NCBI GenBank assembly: GCA_019119165.1 | Contig: DWXO01000050.1 | Coordinates: forward strand, 1 to 53,162 | Length of the DNA stretch: 53,162 nucleotides | Direction: 5' to 3' | Source of the DNA: Candidatus Flavonifractor intestinigallinarum | GTDB taxonomy: Bacteria > Bacillota > Clostridia > Oscillospirales > Oscillospiraceae | Shown here: piece after piece, positions 1-6,748 of the stretch | Numbering within the stretch: the first letter of the stretch is position 1 | Layout of the letters: the number at the start of each line of letters is the position of its first letter | Position numbers and translations under genes: made by a program | Notes under the pieces: model-generated | Seen by the model: the letters and a program-made list of their open reading frames with translations, nothing else | What the model was told of the DNA's origin: nothing | Database searches by the model: none

Positions 1-191
1 TTACAGAAACCATTGGCTTTTAGACGCCGAAGCTTGGCTCGGGAAAGTCCGGTCCGCCGACCGAGTTCCGCAAGGTTTATCTCATCTATGCTTGAAAACT
101 CTCCGTGCTGTGCTTCCATCTCTGCGATGGCCTGTGCTATAATGGGCAAGAAGCCATTGCTTTGTATTCCTTTCGTACGAATCCTTTCTAC
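1..191 (-). CDS. istA: IS21-family transposase IstA, N-terminal fragment
   Basis: The minus strand is open from 203 to the window edge and encodes about 63 residues including ERIRTKGIQSNGFLPIIAQA and, near the edge, LGRRTGLSRAKLRRLKANGF. The latter is a helix-turn-helix of the kind found at the N-terminus of IS21-type IstA proteins from gut Firmicutes. Assignment is from memory of that family, not from a search. An oddity is the start: the codon where family members begin (ahead of GAA AGG ATT) is GTA, and no ATG or GTG lies between the in-frame stop at 204-206 and that point. The start may be a rare codon such as ATT at 180-182, or the copy may be defective. The catalytic domain and istB would lie outside the window. 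Confidence 0.7.
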
Positions 192-237
192 TGGGTTGTT
201 TGGTCACTGTCCAGTATAAGGGGTCTGAAAGGTTTCA
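1..237 (-). mobile_element. End of an IS21-family insertion sequence (partial)
   Basis: The left edge of the window lies inside an insertion sequence. Its transposase start reads leftward off the edge, and the non-coding terminal part occupies about 190-237. Candidate outer ends, read on the minus strand, are TGGACAGTGACC (ending at 213) or TGAAACC (ending at 237). IS21-family ends begin with TG. The second choice is preferred because stop codons in the qatA frame at 217 and 226 would then lie inside the IS, while the qatA frame is open from 238 onward. The other IS end and the target duplication are outside the window, so the boundary is inferred. Confidence 0.7.
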
Positions 238-240
238 GTA

Positions 241-1329
241 ATGGCTTTTTCTTTTGAACTCAAATTGGCGATTTCTTCTGAGCTCTATGGGGCTATTTCA
301 GCTGGGCCCGAACAACTGCTTTTAATCTGTCAATTGCACTTGGAAACAGAAAGCTTTGAAAAGCTAATTCGGACACTATATGATAAAAAACTTATGCTTG
401 CAGACAAATCTCTTACATACACTGTCATTGAATCAATAATTAAAGAAACAGGTGGATCATTTAAAGCAAATTCCAATCAAACGAGTTTAGAGGAAGATGC
501 CTCCATTATATCAAAAATCAGCTTCGCTGTTTCAAGCAGTCTAAAAGGAAACCCACGTCAGGCAAAAAGATTTCTTAACACGTTTTTTGTTCGAAAGAAT
601 CTTGCTTCTCTTTATTTCGGAGCAGAAATTGATCTTTCAGTTATGGCAAAGCTCTTAGCATTGGAAACAATTGATATAAAAGCATTTAGAAAACTCTATG
701 AATGGAATAGTGAGTTTGACGGTGAAATAAAACAGCTGAAAGAAGTGGAAACCTGTATAAATAATGATAAAGAACTCAACGAAAATTATAAACTCTGGAA
801 AAATCCAAGAGTTATTCGTTGGGTCAAAAGTGAACCTAAGAATCTCTTTAAAATGGACCTAAGCAAGTACTTCTATCTATCTAGAGAATCACTATCTAGT
901 ACAGAAAATGTATCCGCTTCTTTTAATGAAGCGGAACGAAAAATGTTGGCGGCAATTCAAAACTGTCTACAAGGTCAAGAAGATGCTCGCCTAGAAGAAC
1001 TTATGGATATGGAGCCCGAATCTCAACACAAGATATGCGATGCCGTGTTAGTGCATTTTAAATCTGATACGATAAATCTAAGCATGATAAGTAGAGTATA
1101 CAAAGAATATCCGGATTACCAATCAGATATAATTGATGCGCTCAAAGCAAAGCCTAGTTCATTTTTCGGTCCAGCATCAATACCACATATTACTCGAATG
1201 TATAGTGCAAATGCTACACAAATTAGTAATCTTCTTGATGATTTAGAAAAAAGCCAAAAGATTTCGCAAGCAATTAAATCGCAAATTACAGGGGGAAATT
1301 TTGCCGTTAAGGCTGTTGATCGGAGATAG
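241..1329 (+). pseudogene. qatA: QatA, KAP-family P-loop ATPase, 5'-truncated
   Basis: QatA is the KAP-type NTPase of the QatABCD anti-phage system. The 362 residues from the first ATG correspond to only the C-terminal part of a KAP protein. The motif GNPRQAKRFLNTF (about residues 104-116) is characteristic of the region behind the NTPase core. No Walker A or Walker B motif is present, so the nucleotide-binding half is missing. The break coincides with the adjoining IS21 end. The 5' half may exist beyond the left edge on the other side of the IS. The ATG at 241 has no good ribosome binding site and is probably an internal codon. The gene is 3 bp ahead of qatB, as expected for a qat operon. 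AT-rich composition contrasts sharply with the chromosome to the right. Confidence 0.8.
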
Positions 1330-1332
1330 AAA

Positions 1333-2037
1333 ATGGGAACATCTAAAGGATATATAGCCCCGTCTACTCCTCACTGGGTACAGGCAAAACGAGGAGTATC
1401 TATGTATATTAACAATCCATCAGGTACCGGAAATATCGCAGCTGCGGCATCAAAATATGCCAAGGCCATGAACGTCGAAGGATATTCTAACAGCCGGGTT
1501 GCTCATGCTTTTGCTGGATTCGCAAGTTTTGCATCGAGTAGTAGTACCAATGGTTACGCTAACGCTCTTCGAGAAATTGGACGAGAAGATATACTAACCA
1601 TGGATTCAGAAGATGCAATAAATGAATTAATTCTTCATTTTGCTAACAGCGGAGAAACTATTGATGATGCTATTGCTTTAGATTGCATTTCTGAAACTTT
1701 TTCTGTTCTTAATATCGAAAAAATTGAAAACCTGCAAAACATAGAAATTAATACATTTATCAAAGAAATGGTATGTCAATTTGCCAAACTGAAATTTGCA
1801 CAATTATTTGATAAGCAAATTCGGAACAAATGTCCTAATATTGTGCAAGCAAATCAGCGCATTGCTGAAATGCAAAATTATATTTATTATACAATGGAAC
1901 TTAGCCTAACCAATGAGATTCTTGTCTCAATCAATCCACATAATCTTTCAAATGAAACCATAGTTCAAAATGTATTGAAAAAGGGGTTTGAACTTATGGA
2001 ACTTTATTACGGTGATTCGTATGAAAATCTGGATTAA
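1333..2037 (+). CDS. qatB: QatB, Qat anti-phage system protein
   Basis: This 234-residue protein begins MGTSKGYIAPSTPHW, a start typical of QatB proteins (MGTS, then a Gly/Ser/Pro-rich stretch and a Trp). QatB is a component of unknown biochemical role in the four-gene Qat defence system. After the N-terminal 60 residues, rich in Gly, Ala and Ser, the rest is predicted soluble and helical. No catalytic motif was recognised. It lies 3 bp behind qatA and its end overlaps the qatC start by 17 bp, so the three are probably translated together. A GGAG lies about 8 bases before the ATG. Identification rests on the N-terminal signature plus gene order between a KAP ATPase and a QueC-like protein. 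Confidence 0.85.
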   Translation: MGTSKGYIAPSTPHWVQAKRGVSMYINNPSGTGNIAAAASKYAKAMNVEGYSNSRVAHAFAGFASFASSSSTNGYANALREIGREDILTMDSEDAINELILHFANSGETIDDAIALDCISETFSVLNIEKIENLQNIEINTFIKEMVCQFAKLKFAQLFDKQIRNKCPNIVQANQRIAEMQNYIYYTMELSLTNEILVSINPHNLSNETIVQNVLKKGFELMELYYGDSYENLD

Positions 2038-3403
2038 CAAATGTATTGAGAACGAAAAAAGTACATATTTCAACGATGCTCTTACATTCAATTTGAGTGT
2101 TCCTGGAAGAGGAGGACTTATTGCATCAAATATACGTGATGGATGGTACAGAAAACTTGGCATTCAGAGTGTTTCTCCAATCTGCGAAGATTTATATATT
2201 CTCGCATTGTCCATTTTTGCAGCAGATAAGAGAATATCACGATCTTCTGCAACTGATGGATGGACCCGCAAGCTACACCTTTCGATTCCGGTCATTGAAT
2301 ATATTCGTTGGAATTCAGTGCGGACTGACTTAGAAAAAATGTTCTCATTTCTCTCAGGAGATATTTGGACAATTGATTTTAGAGAATGTGAACCTACTAA
2401 CCGTTATCAAGATAATCATAAAAAGCCTCCAATAAAACTTGTATCTCCTGAAACGTATGATGCAGTATCCCTTTTTTCAGGAGGATTGGATTCTTATTGT
2501 GGCGCATACGAATTGTTGTCACAAGGTAAAAAAGTTGTATTTGTCGGTTTTAAGGAATTCGGAAAGCTTGAGCAGATTCAAAACGAAATAGTAAATCATT
2601 TTGATAAAAGTTTTCCAGAAACATCAAAAATGCTATTTACGTTTACCGCAAAAGCATACAAGCCACTAGGTATTGAGAAATTACCAGCAGAAAACACGAG
2701 CAGAAGTAGATCGTTCTTATTTTTAGCTGCTGCGATTTGTGTCGCTGAAGCAATAGGAGTTAATACACCCGTTTACATACCTGAAAACGGATTTATTGGC
2801 CTTAATCTTCCTCTAACTCCAGGGAGAAAAGGAAGCTGTAGCACCAGAACAACGCATCCTTACTTTCTAAAAATGCTTAATCAGATTTTATTACAACTAG
2901 GAATCAATCACGAAATAATCAACCCCTATGCTTTTATGACTAAACGTGAAATGATTCAACAGCATAAGGATAGTGCGGGCTTTCTTGATTGCGTATTTAA
3001 GACAATATCATGCTCGCATCCTTGCAATACGCGCTGGCACGGTAAATCACTACCGGAAAACTGCGGGTATTGTTATCCATGTTTAATTCGGCAATCATCA
3101 CTTCTCGATTTGACAGTCCCAAACGAACACTACACATTTGATGCTCTTTCGTATGATTATATTGTACATGCGACTAATTCTAGGCGCTCAGACTTAGTTG
3201 ATCTTCTTAGTTCTATCAGTACAGCGGTCAAATCCGATGATCAAGCGTTGCTAAAACGAATCAAGCAAACAGGGCAGCTGTCGAAGGAAGAAGTAATAGC
3301 TTTTCTGAGACTATACAAAGCAACTATTAACGATCTTTTGGAACTTTTCTCAAGGGACAAGGATCTTATGCGAATGATAGGGATGGAGTATGCACCTAAT
3401 TGA
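2021..3403 (+). CDS. qatC: QatC, QueC-like protein of the Qat defence system
   Basis: QatC is related to QueC (7-cyano-7-deazaguanine synthase), an N-type ATP pyrophosphatase. The PP-loop SGGLDS follows LF at about residues 155-160. A Cys-rich patch near residues 330-355 (CSHPC...CGYCYPC) matches the zinc-binding end of QueC. An N-terminal extension of about 150 residues is not QueC-like, as in other QatC proteins. Start choice: ATG at 2021 has GGTGA six bases upstream; an ATG at 1988 is in frame but lacks a site and would lengthen the overlap with qatB. Length is 460 residues, apparently intact. In Qat systems the protein is thought to attach or handle a deazapurine-like modification during defence; the substrate here is unknown. 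It overlaps the qatD start by 14 bp. Confidence 0.88.
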   Translation: MKIWINKCIENEKSTYFNDALTFNLSVPGRGGLIASNIRDGWYRKLGIQSVSPICEDLYILALSIFAADKRISRSSATDGWTRKLHLSIPVIEYIRWNSVRTDLEKMFSFLSGDIWTIDFRECEPTNRYQDNHKKPPIKLVSPETYDAVSLFSGGLDSYCGAYELLSQGKKVVFVGFKEFGKLEQIQNEIVNHFDKSFPETSKMLFTFTAKAYKPLGIEKLPAENTSRSRSFLFLAAAICVAEAIGVNTPVYIPENGFIGLNLPLTPGRKGSCSTRTTHPYFLKMLNQILLQLGINHEIINPYAFMTKREMIQQHKDSAGFLDCVFKTISCSHPCNTRWHGKSLPENCGYCYPCLIRQSSLLDLTVPNEHYTFDALSYDYIVHATNSRRSDLVDLLSSISTAVKSDDQALLKRIKQTGQLSKEEVIAFLRLYKATINDLLELFSRDKDLMRMIGMEYAPN

Positions 3404-4116
3404 TACACATTTCCATTTAGATTACTATAAAAATCACGAATATTGGTACAATCAAATTAACAAACTGCAGCAATACACTTTATGTGTAACAAATTCTCCT
3501 GCAGTATACCTTTCTTGCAGAAAACTATATCCTGAAACCAAGTATGTTAAATTTGCATTGGGATATAATCCACAGCAGAGTTTAAAAGTAGATTTTTCTA
3601 AAAGTACTTTTCTGCATGAATTATCTACCACACAATATGTTGGCGAAGTTGGTCTTGACTATTCTAAAAATTTTGTTGCGTCAAAAAAAGCAGCAAGATG
3701 CTTTTGAGTTTATCTGTCATCAAGCTACTAAGCAAAAAAAACTTCTTAGTGTTCATTCTAGGATGGCCGAAGAGGATACGCTTAAGATTCTGCTCCGTCA
3801 AGGAGTAAAAAAAGCTATTATTCATTGGTATACCGGAAATCTTAAAATAATGAACCATCTTTTAGATGCAGGCTACTATTTTTCGGTTAATTCTAGTATG
3901 TGTGATTCAGTTAATGGTAGGAAAATTATATCAAATATTCCTATAGACAGATTGCTTGTTGAAAGTGATGGGCCTTTTTCAAAAATAGGCACAAAGAAAT
4001 ACTCTCCAGCCGATTTGCAGCAAACATATAATCTGATTAGCAATACTATTGGATCAAAAGAGATTTCAAAACTCGTTTTTAATAATTTTAAATATCTTCT
4101 AAGCCAACATCTATAA
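3390..4116 (+). pseudogene. qatD: QatD, TatD-like metal-dependent nuclease, frameshifted
   Basis: Two frames together give a complete TatD-family protein of about 242 residues. The first frame (3390 to about 3690) holds the HxH motif DTHFHLD and the metal-binding Glu in GEVGLDY. The second (about 3690-4116) holds SVHSR, IIHWYTG and the Asp of LLVESDGPF. All expected metal ligands are therefore present but in different frames. The switch falls at a run of seven A in TCAAAAAAAGC (about 3681-3689); removing one A restores a single frame. As written, translation stops at 3705-3707 after about 105 residues. The cause could be a real inactivating insertion, reversible phase variation or slippage at the A-run, or an assembly error in a homopolymer. 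The start overlaps qatC by 14 bp with GGATGGAG upstream. Confidence 0.85.
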
Positions 4117-4585
4117 TCAAACTCCCATTTCTTCTTGCGATTCTCCTGCTCTTTAGCTATTGCAATGTCAAGCCATTGACTTGGTCTGGAGCACAAAGTC
4201 GAATTGGGACTGATCAAAACTCGTCTGATGGGGTTGGATAGTAAGACTAATGAAATGGATAAAATTTCTATATTTGTAAATTCCGGTTTCTGGTTTTGAT
4301 TATGGCTTTTTATTCTACATCATATATTATTTAGCTATATGTAACATACAATGCAAAAAGATAAACAATTGTATTAGGGAGATTTGGTGTTCATTTTTGT
4401 GAAGAAAGATTTTAAACTTTTAATTGTCCCTGATAAAGATGGACATAATTTCAATAAATGGCCGCTTATCATCTAAAATTTTAATCATTTCCGCGCCGCT
4501 TACAATAAGCGCGGCGCTACTCTCAAACATCCGATGCCCGCACAAGCCTGCTCTCGCAAGGTTTTCCGGGCATCGTTTACATTAG
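4117..4585 (+). other. Gene-free AT-rich right end of the island
   Basis: No credible gene is seen. About 4120-4490 is AT-rich like the qat genes. A stretch near 4117-4217 reads on the minus strand as a short open frame with NRKKKWEF, which overlaps qatD and may be debris from another accessory gene. Composition turns GC-rich at about 4490, where dyad symmetries begin, just before the sigma-factor remnant. Confidence 0.6.
4525..4578 (+). repeat. Inverted repeat at the island/chromosome junction
   Basis: CGATGCCCG (4532-4540) pairs perfectly with CGGGCATCG (4567-4575), extended by AAA/TTT across a four-base bulge. A second imperfect dyad lies just left (GCGCCGCTTA with TAAGCGCGGCGC, about 4494-4517). 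No T-run follows, so a terminator is unlikely. The position suggests a recombination-site remnant or a repetitive hairpin element; neither can be shown from one copy. Confidence 0.5.
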
Positions 4586-4660
4586 GCGCGCCGCTATGTA
4601 TCCCGCATCGAAAAGAAGGCGCTGAAAAAACTGGAGACAGCCATGGGGAACCGGCGGTAG
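4586..4660 (+). pseudogene. sigK: 3' remnant of a SigK-type sporulation sigma factor
   Basis: The frame 4586-4660 encodes ARRYVSRIEKKALKKL followed by ETAMGNRR and a stop. This closely resembles the end of sigma-70 region 4.2 in the late mother-cell factor SigK (consensus SRSYVSRIEK+AL), the recognition helix and its C-terminal continuation. Upstream of the ARR codons the frame closes at a TAG (4583-4585) and no other sigma sequence is present. The gene's body is therefore missing or lies elsewhere. In several Clostridia and Bacilli sigK is split by an excisable skin-type element, so this may be the distal half of an interrupted gene. With only about 20 recognisable residues the assignment to SigK rather than SigE/F/G is tentative. 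Confidence 0.6.
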
Positions 4661-4664
4661 GGCT

Positions 4665-4693
4665 TTACGAAAGGGCAGACCTTGGGGTATAAT
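4665..4693 (+). promoter_or_regulatory. Candidate sigma-A promoter for the ECF sigma operon
   Basis: TTACGA (4665-4670), a 17-base spacer and a perfect TATAAT (4688-4693). It lies about 90 bp before the ATG of the ECF sigma factor. The -35 is imperfect. Confidence 0.5.
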
Positions 4694-4785
4694 AACAGTT
4701 ACTTGCTGTGCAAATAAAAAATTTTGTGATTGGGTGCAATAAAATACCCGGATTTTGCATTCCATCAATGAGGGGAGAGAAAACT

Positions 4786-5367
4786 ATGCTGATCCTGCTG
4801 GAGACCATGGCGGAGGAGAGCCGCCGGGCAACTGCGCCGGACGTGCTGGAGCCGCTGCTGGTCAGGATGCAGGCCGGAGAACAGGAGGCCCTGGCTGAGC
4901 TCTATCACCATGCCCGGACTGCTGTATATGGCCTGGCTCTCTCCTATCTCAAAAATAGCCATGACGCGGAGGACGTGGCTCAGGATACCTTTGTGCGGGT
5001 GTGGGAGAACGTCCACCAATATCAGCCTCGGGGCACACCGTTGGCCTGGGTGCTTACCGTTGCCCGCAATCTGGCGCTGATGAAGCTGCGGGAGCGGGGA
5101 AAAACGGAGGAGCTGGAGCCGGAATCCTGGGAGCAGATGGCAGCTGACAGCCCTCTGGTGACGGTGGAGGACCGGCAGGTGCTGCGGGCCGCGTTGGAAG
5201 GGCTGACCGATGAGGAACGGCAGGTGGTGACGCTCCATGCGGTAACGGGCTGGAAACACAAGGAGATCGCGCATCTGCTGAATCTGCCGTTGTCTACGGT
5301 GCTGTCCAAGTACCGGCGGGCATTGCAGAAGCTGCGTACCATGCTGGAAGAGGGTGAGAAGCCGTGA
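4786..5367 (+). CDS. ECF-type RNA polymerase sigma factor
   Basis: A 193-residue sigma-70 family protein of the extracytoplasmic-function type. Region 2 is seen around LYHHARTAVYGLALSYLKNS and DAEDVAQDTFVRVWEN (about residues 40-77). Region 4 is seen at LTDEERQVVTLHAVTGW and HKEIAHLLNLPLSTVLSKYRR (about 142-182). It should direct RNA polymerase to a small regulon under control of the membrane protein encoded next. ATG at 4786 is chosen because AGGGGAGAG precedes it by about 6 bases; an ATG at 4708 in the same frame has no site and adds an unlike N-terminus. The stop overlaps the GTG start of the next gene (GTGA), showing translational coupling of sigma and anti-sigma. The signal sensed is unknown. 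Confidence 0.93.
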   Translation: MLILLETMAEESRRATAPDVLEPLLVRMQAGEQEALAELYHHARTAVYGLALSYLKNSHDAEDVAQDTFVRVWENVHQYQPRGTPLAWVLTVARNLALMKLRERGKTEELEPESWEQMAADSPLVTVEDRQVLRAALEGLTDEERQVVTLHAVTGWKHKEIAHLLNLPLSTVLSKYRRALQKLRTMLEEGEKP

Positions 5368-6608
5368 ACGATCAGGAACTGGAGCGTAAACTCCATACGG
5401 CGCTGAAGCACGCCGCGCCTGACAATGTGGAGGCGGTGCTTGCCCGCCTGGGACCTCAGAACGGGAAGATCATTCCGATTTCCGCACCCAAACGGCGAAA
5501 GCGCATCTTGCCTTGGCTTGCCGCTGCCTGCCTGGTGCTGGCGATTGGCAGCGGTGTATTTGGAATGCGGTATCAGCAGGCCAATGCAGTGGCCTCTGTG
5601 GTCTCCCTTGATGTGAATCCCTGTGTTTTGCTGAAGGTAAACCAGGCGGAAAAGGTACTTTCCGTTACCCCGGTCAATGAGGACGCCAGTCAGATTCTGG
5701 ATGGTATGGACCTGACCGGGACCGACCTGAATGTAGCGGTCAATGCCATTATCGGGTCCCTGCTGAAGCATGGCTATGTGGACGAACTGGCCAATTCCGT
5801 GCTGGTCTCAGTGGAGGATGACGATCTGGCTCGGGGCGCTGCGCTGGAGGAGAAGCTGACCGGAGAGATCTCGCAGGTGCTGGAGTCGGCTTCCATCAAC
5901 GGGGCCATCCTGTCCCAGAGCTTTGCCACAGACGAGGCGCTGCAGCAGAAGGCGGAGGAATATGGGATCTCCCAGGGCAAGGCGGCTCTGATCCAGACAC
6001 TGGTGGACAGCAGCTCTCATCTGACCTTTGAATCTCTGGCGGGGTTGTCCATCAATGAGCTTAATCTGCTGGCCAACTCTGAGGCCGCAACTGATCTGAC
6101 CGGCTCAAGCAATGAGCAGGATACCATCCGTTCTACCGGTACAGCCAGCCAGAGCGGCTATGTGGGTGTGGACGCGGCCACCCAGACCGCGCTGACCCAT
6201 GCGGGTCTCCAGCAGTCACAACTGAGTTATCTGGAGGCCGACTACGACTACGAGGATGGCCGGATGATTTATGAGGTGGAGTTTGGCGCCGCCGGTGTGG
6301 AGTATGAGTACGATATCGACGCGGCCACCGGAGCCATCATCAAGTCGGAGCGGGAGGGACAGACGGTCCAGCCGCCCGAGCAGGGTCAGACTCAGGGCGG
6401 CGTGTCCGGCAGCATCAGCAGCCAGCAGGCCAGAGACATTGCCTTGGCAGATGCGGGAGTGGCGCTGTCCCAGGCGGCCGAGCTGGACGTGGAGCTGGAG
6501 CAGGACGACGGCTGTTATAAGGTGGAGTTCAAGTCCGGCGGATATGAATATGAGTATGAGATCGGTCTGACCGACGGCAGGATCCTTAGTAGGGAGCGGG
6601 ACGACTGA
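5364..6608 (+). CDS. RsgI-like anti-sigma factor with PepSY domains
   Basis: A 414-residue single-pass membrane protein. Residues 1-45 are a short cytosolic part ending in KRRKR, where sigma binding is expected. Residues 48-67 are the membrane segment (LPWLAAACLVLAIGSGVFGM). Outside, residues about 78-145 resemble the juxtamembrane domain of RsgI-type factors, including DVNPCVLL with an Asn-Pro pair at 85-86; in RsgI such a pair is reported as an autoproteolytic site. The C-terminal half holds two PepSY-like repeats (about 265-330 and 350-412), each ending in a Y-E-Y-E-Y-E/D-type strand, joined by a Gln/Gly/Pro-rich linker. The start is GTG overlapping the sigma stop. It probably holds the sigma factor inactive until an envelope signal triggers proteolysis. 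The site-2 protease RseP encoded at 12877 is a plausible downstream enzyme, which is inference. Confidence 0.82.
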   Translation: MNDQELERKLHTALKHAAPDNVEAVLARLGPQNGKIIPISAPKRRKRILPWLAAACLVLAIGSGVFGMRYQQANAVASVVSLDVNPCVLLKVNQAEKVLSVTPVNEDASQILDGMDLTGTDLNVAVNAIIGSLLKHGYVDELANSVLVSVEDDDLARGAALEEKLTGEISQVLESASINGAILSQSFATDEALQQKAEEYGISQGKAALIQTLVDSSSHLTFESLAGLSINELNLLANSEAATDLTGSSNEQDTIRSTGTASQSGYVGVDAATQTALTHAGLQQSQLSYLEADYDYEDGRMIYEVEFGAAGVEYEYDIDAATGAIIKSEREGQTVQPPEQGQTQGGVSGSISSQQARDIALADAGVALSQAAELDVELEQDDGCYKVEFKSGGYEYEYEIGLTDGRILSRERDD

Positions 6609-6622
6609 ATTCAGACGTATGG

Positions 6623-6654
6623 AAAATCGGGCAGCTGTGAGCTGCCCGATTTTT
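6623..6654 (+). terminator. Rho-independent terminator
   Basis: AAAATCGGGCAGC (6623-6635) pairs with GCTGCCCGATTTT (6641-6653) over a five-base loop and ends in a T-run. It closes the sigma/anti-sigma operon. Confidence 0.9.
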
Positions 6655-6680
6655 GTATCGTGAAGTAGTGTGGCATCCTC

Positions 6681-6737
6681 TTGACAACCTATACCCCTAT
6701 AGGTATAATACAGGCAAGATACCTATAGGGGTATAGG
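6681..6737 (+). promoter_or_regulatory. Consensus promoter with paired CsoR-type operators
   Basis: TTGACA (6681-6686), 17-base spacer and TATAAT (6704-6709) form a perfect sigma-A promoter. Two copies of a site face each other: ATACCCCTATAGGTAT at 6691-6706 and its exact reverse complement at 6719-6734. With flanking CCT/AGG the inverted arms are 19 bp and perfect, spaced by 12 bp. The A/T-C-tract-A/T pattern is that of CsoR/RcnR/CstR (DUF156) operators. The first covers the spacer and -10; the second lies after the likely start site and reaches the ribosome binding site. Strong repression relieved by a metal or sulfur signal is inferred. No regulator gene of this family is in the window. 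Confidence 0.8.
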
Positions 6738-6748
6738 AGGCGGGCCGT

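Noticed and set aside
3681..3689. Programmed -1 ribosomal frameshift at the A-run of qatD
   Set aside because: The needed change is removal of one base (or +1), whereas A-AAA-AAG heptamers promote -1 shifts. Slippage during transcription or a true mutation fits better.
4117..4217. Short minus-strand frame with NRKKKWEF beside qatD
   Set aside because: It overlaps qatD for most of its length, and only about 35 codons are outside it. No start site or family could be recognised.
5364..6608. Reading the anti-sigma gene as a plain PepSY lipoprotein
   Set aside because: There is no lipobox or cleavable signal peptide; a basic cytosolic segment and internal membrane helix, with coupling to an ECF sigma gene, fit an anti-sigma factor.
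6691..6734. The paired operators as a transcribed hairpin or riboswitch
   Set aside because: The first copy lies before the -10 and would not be in the mRNA, so the two arms cannot pair in the transcript from this promoter.
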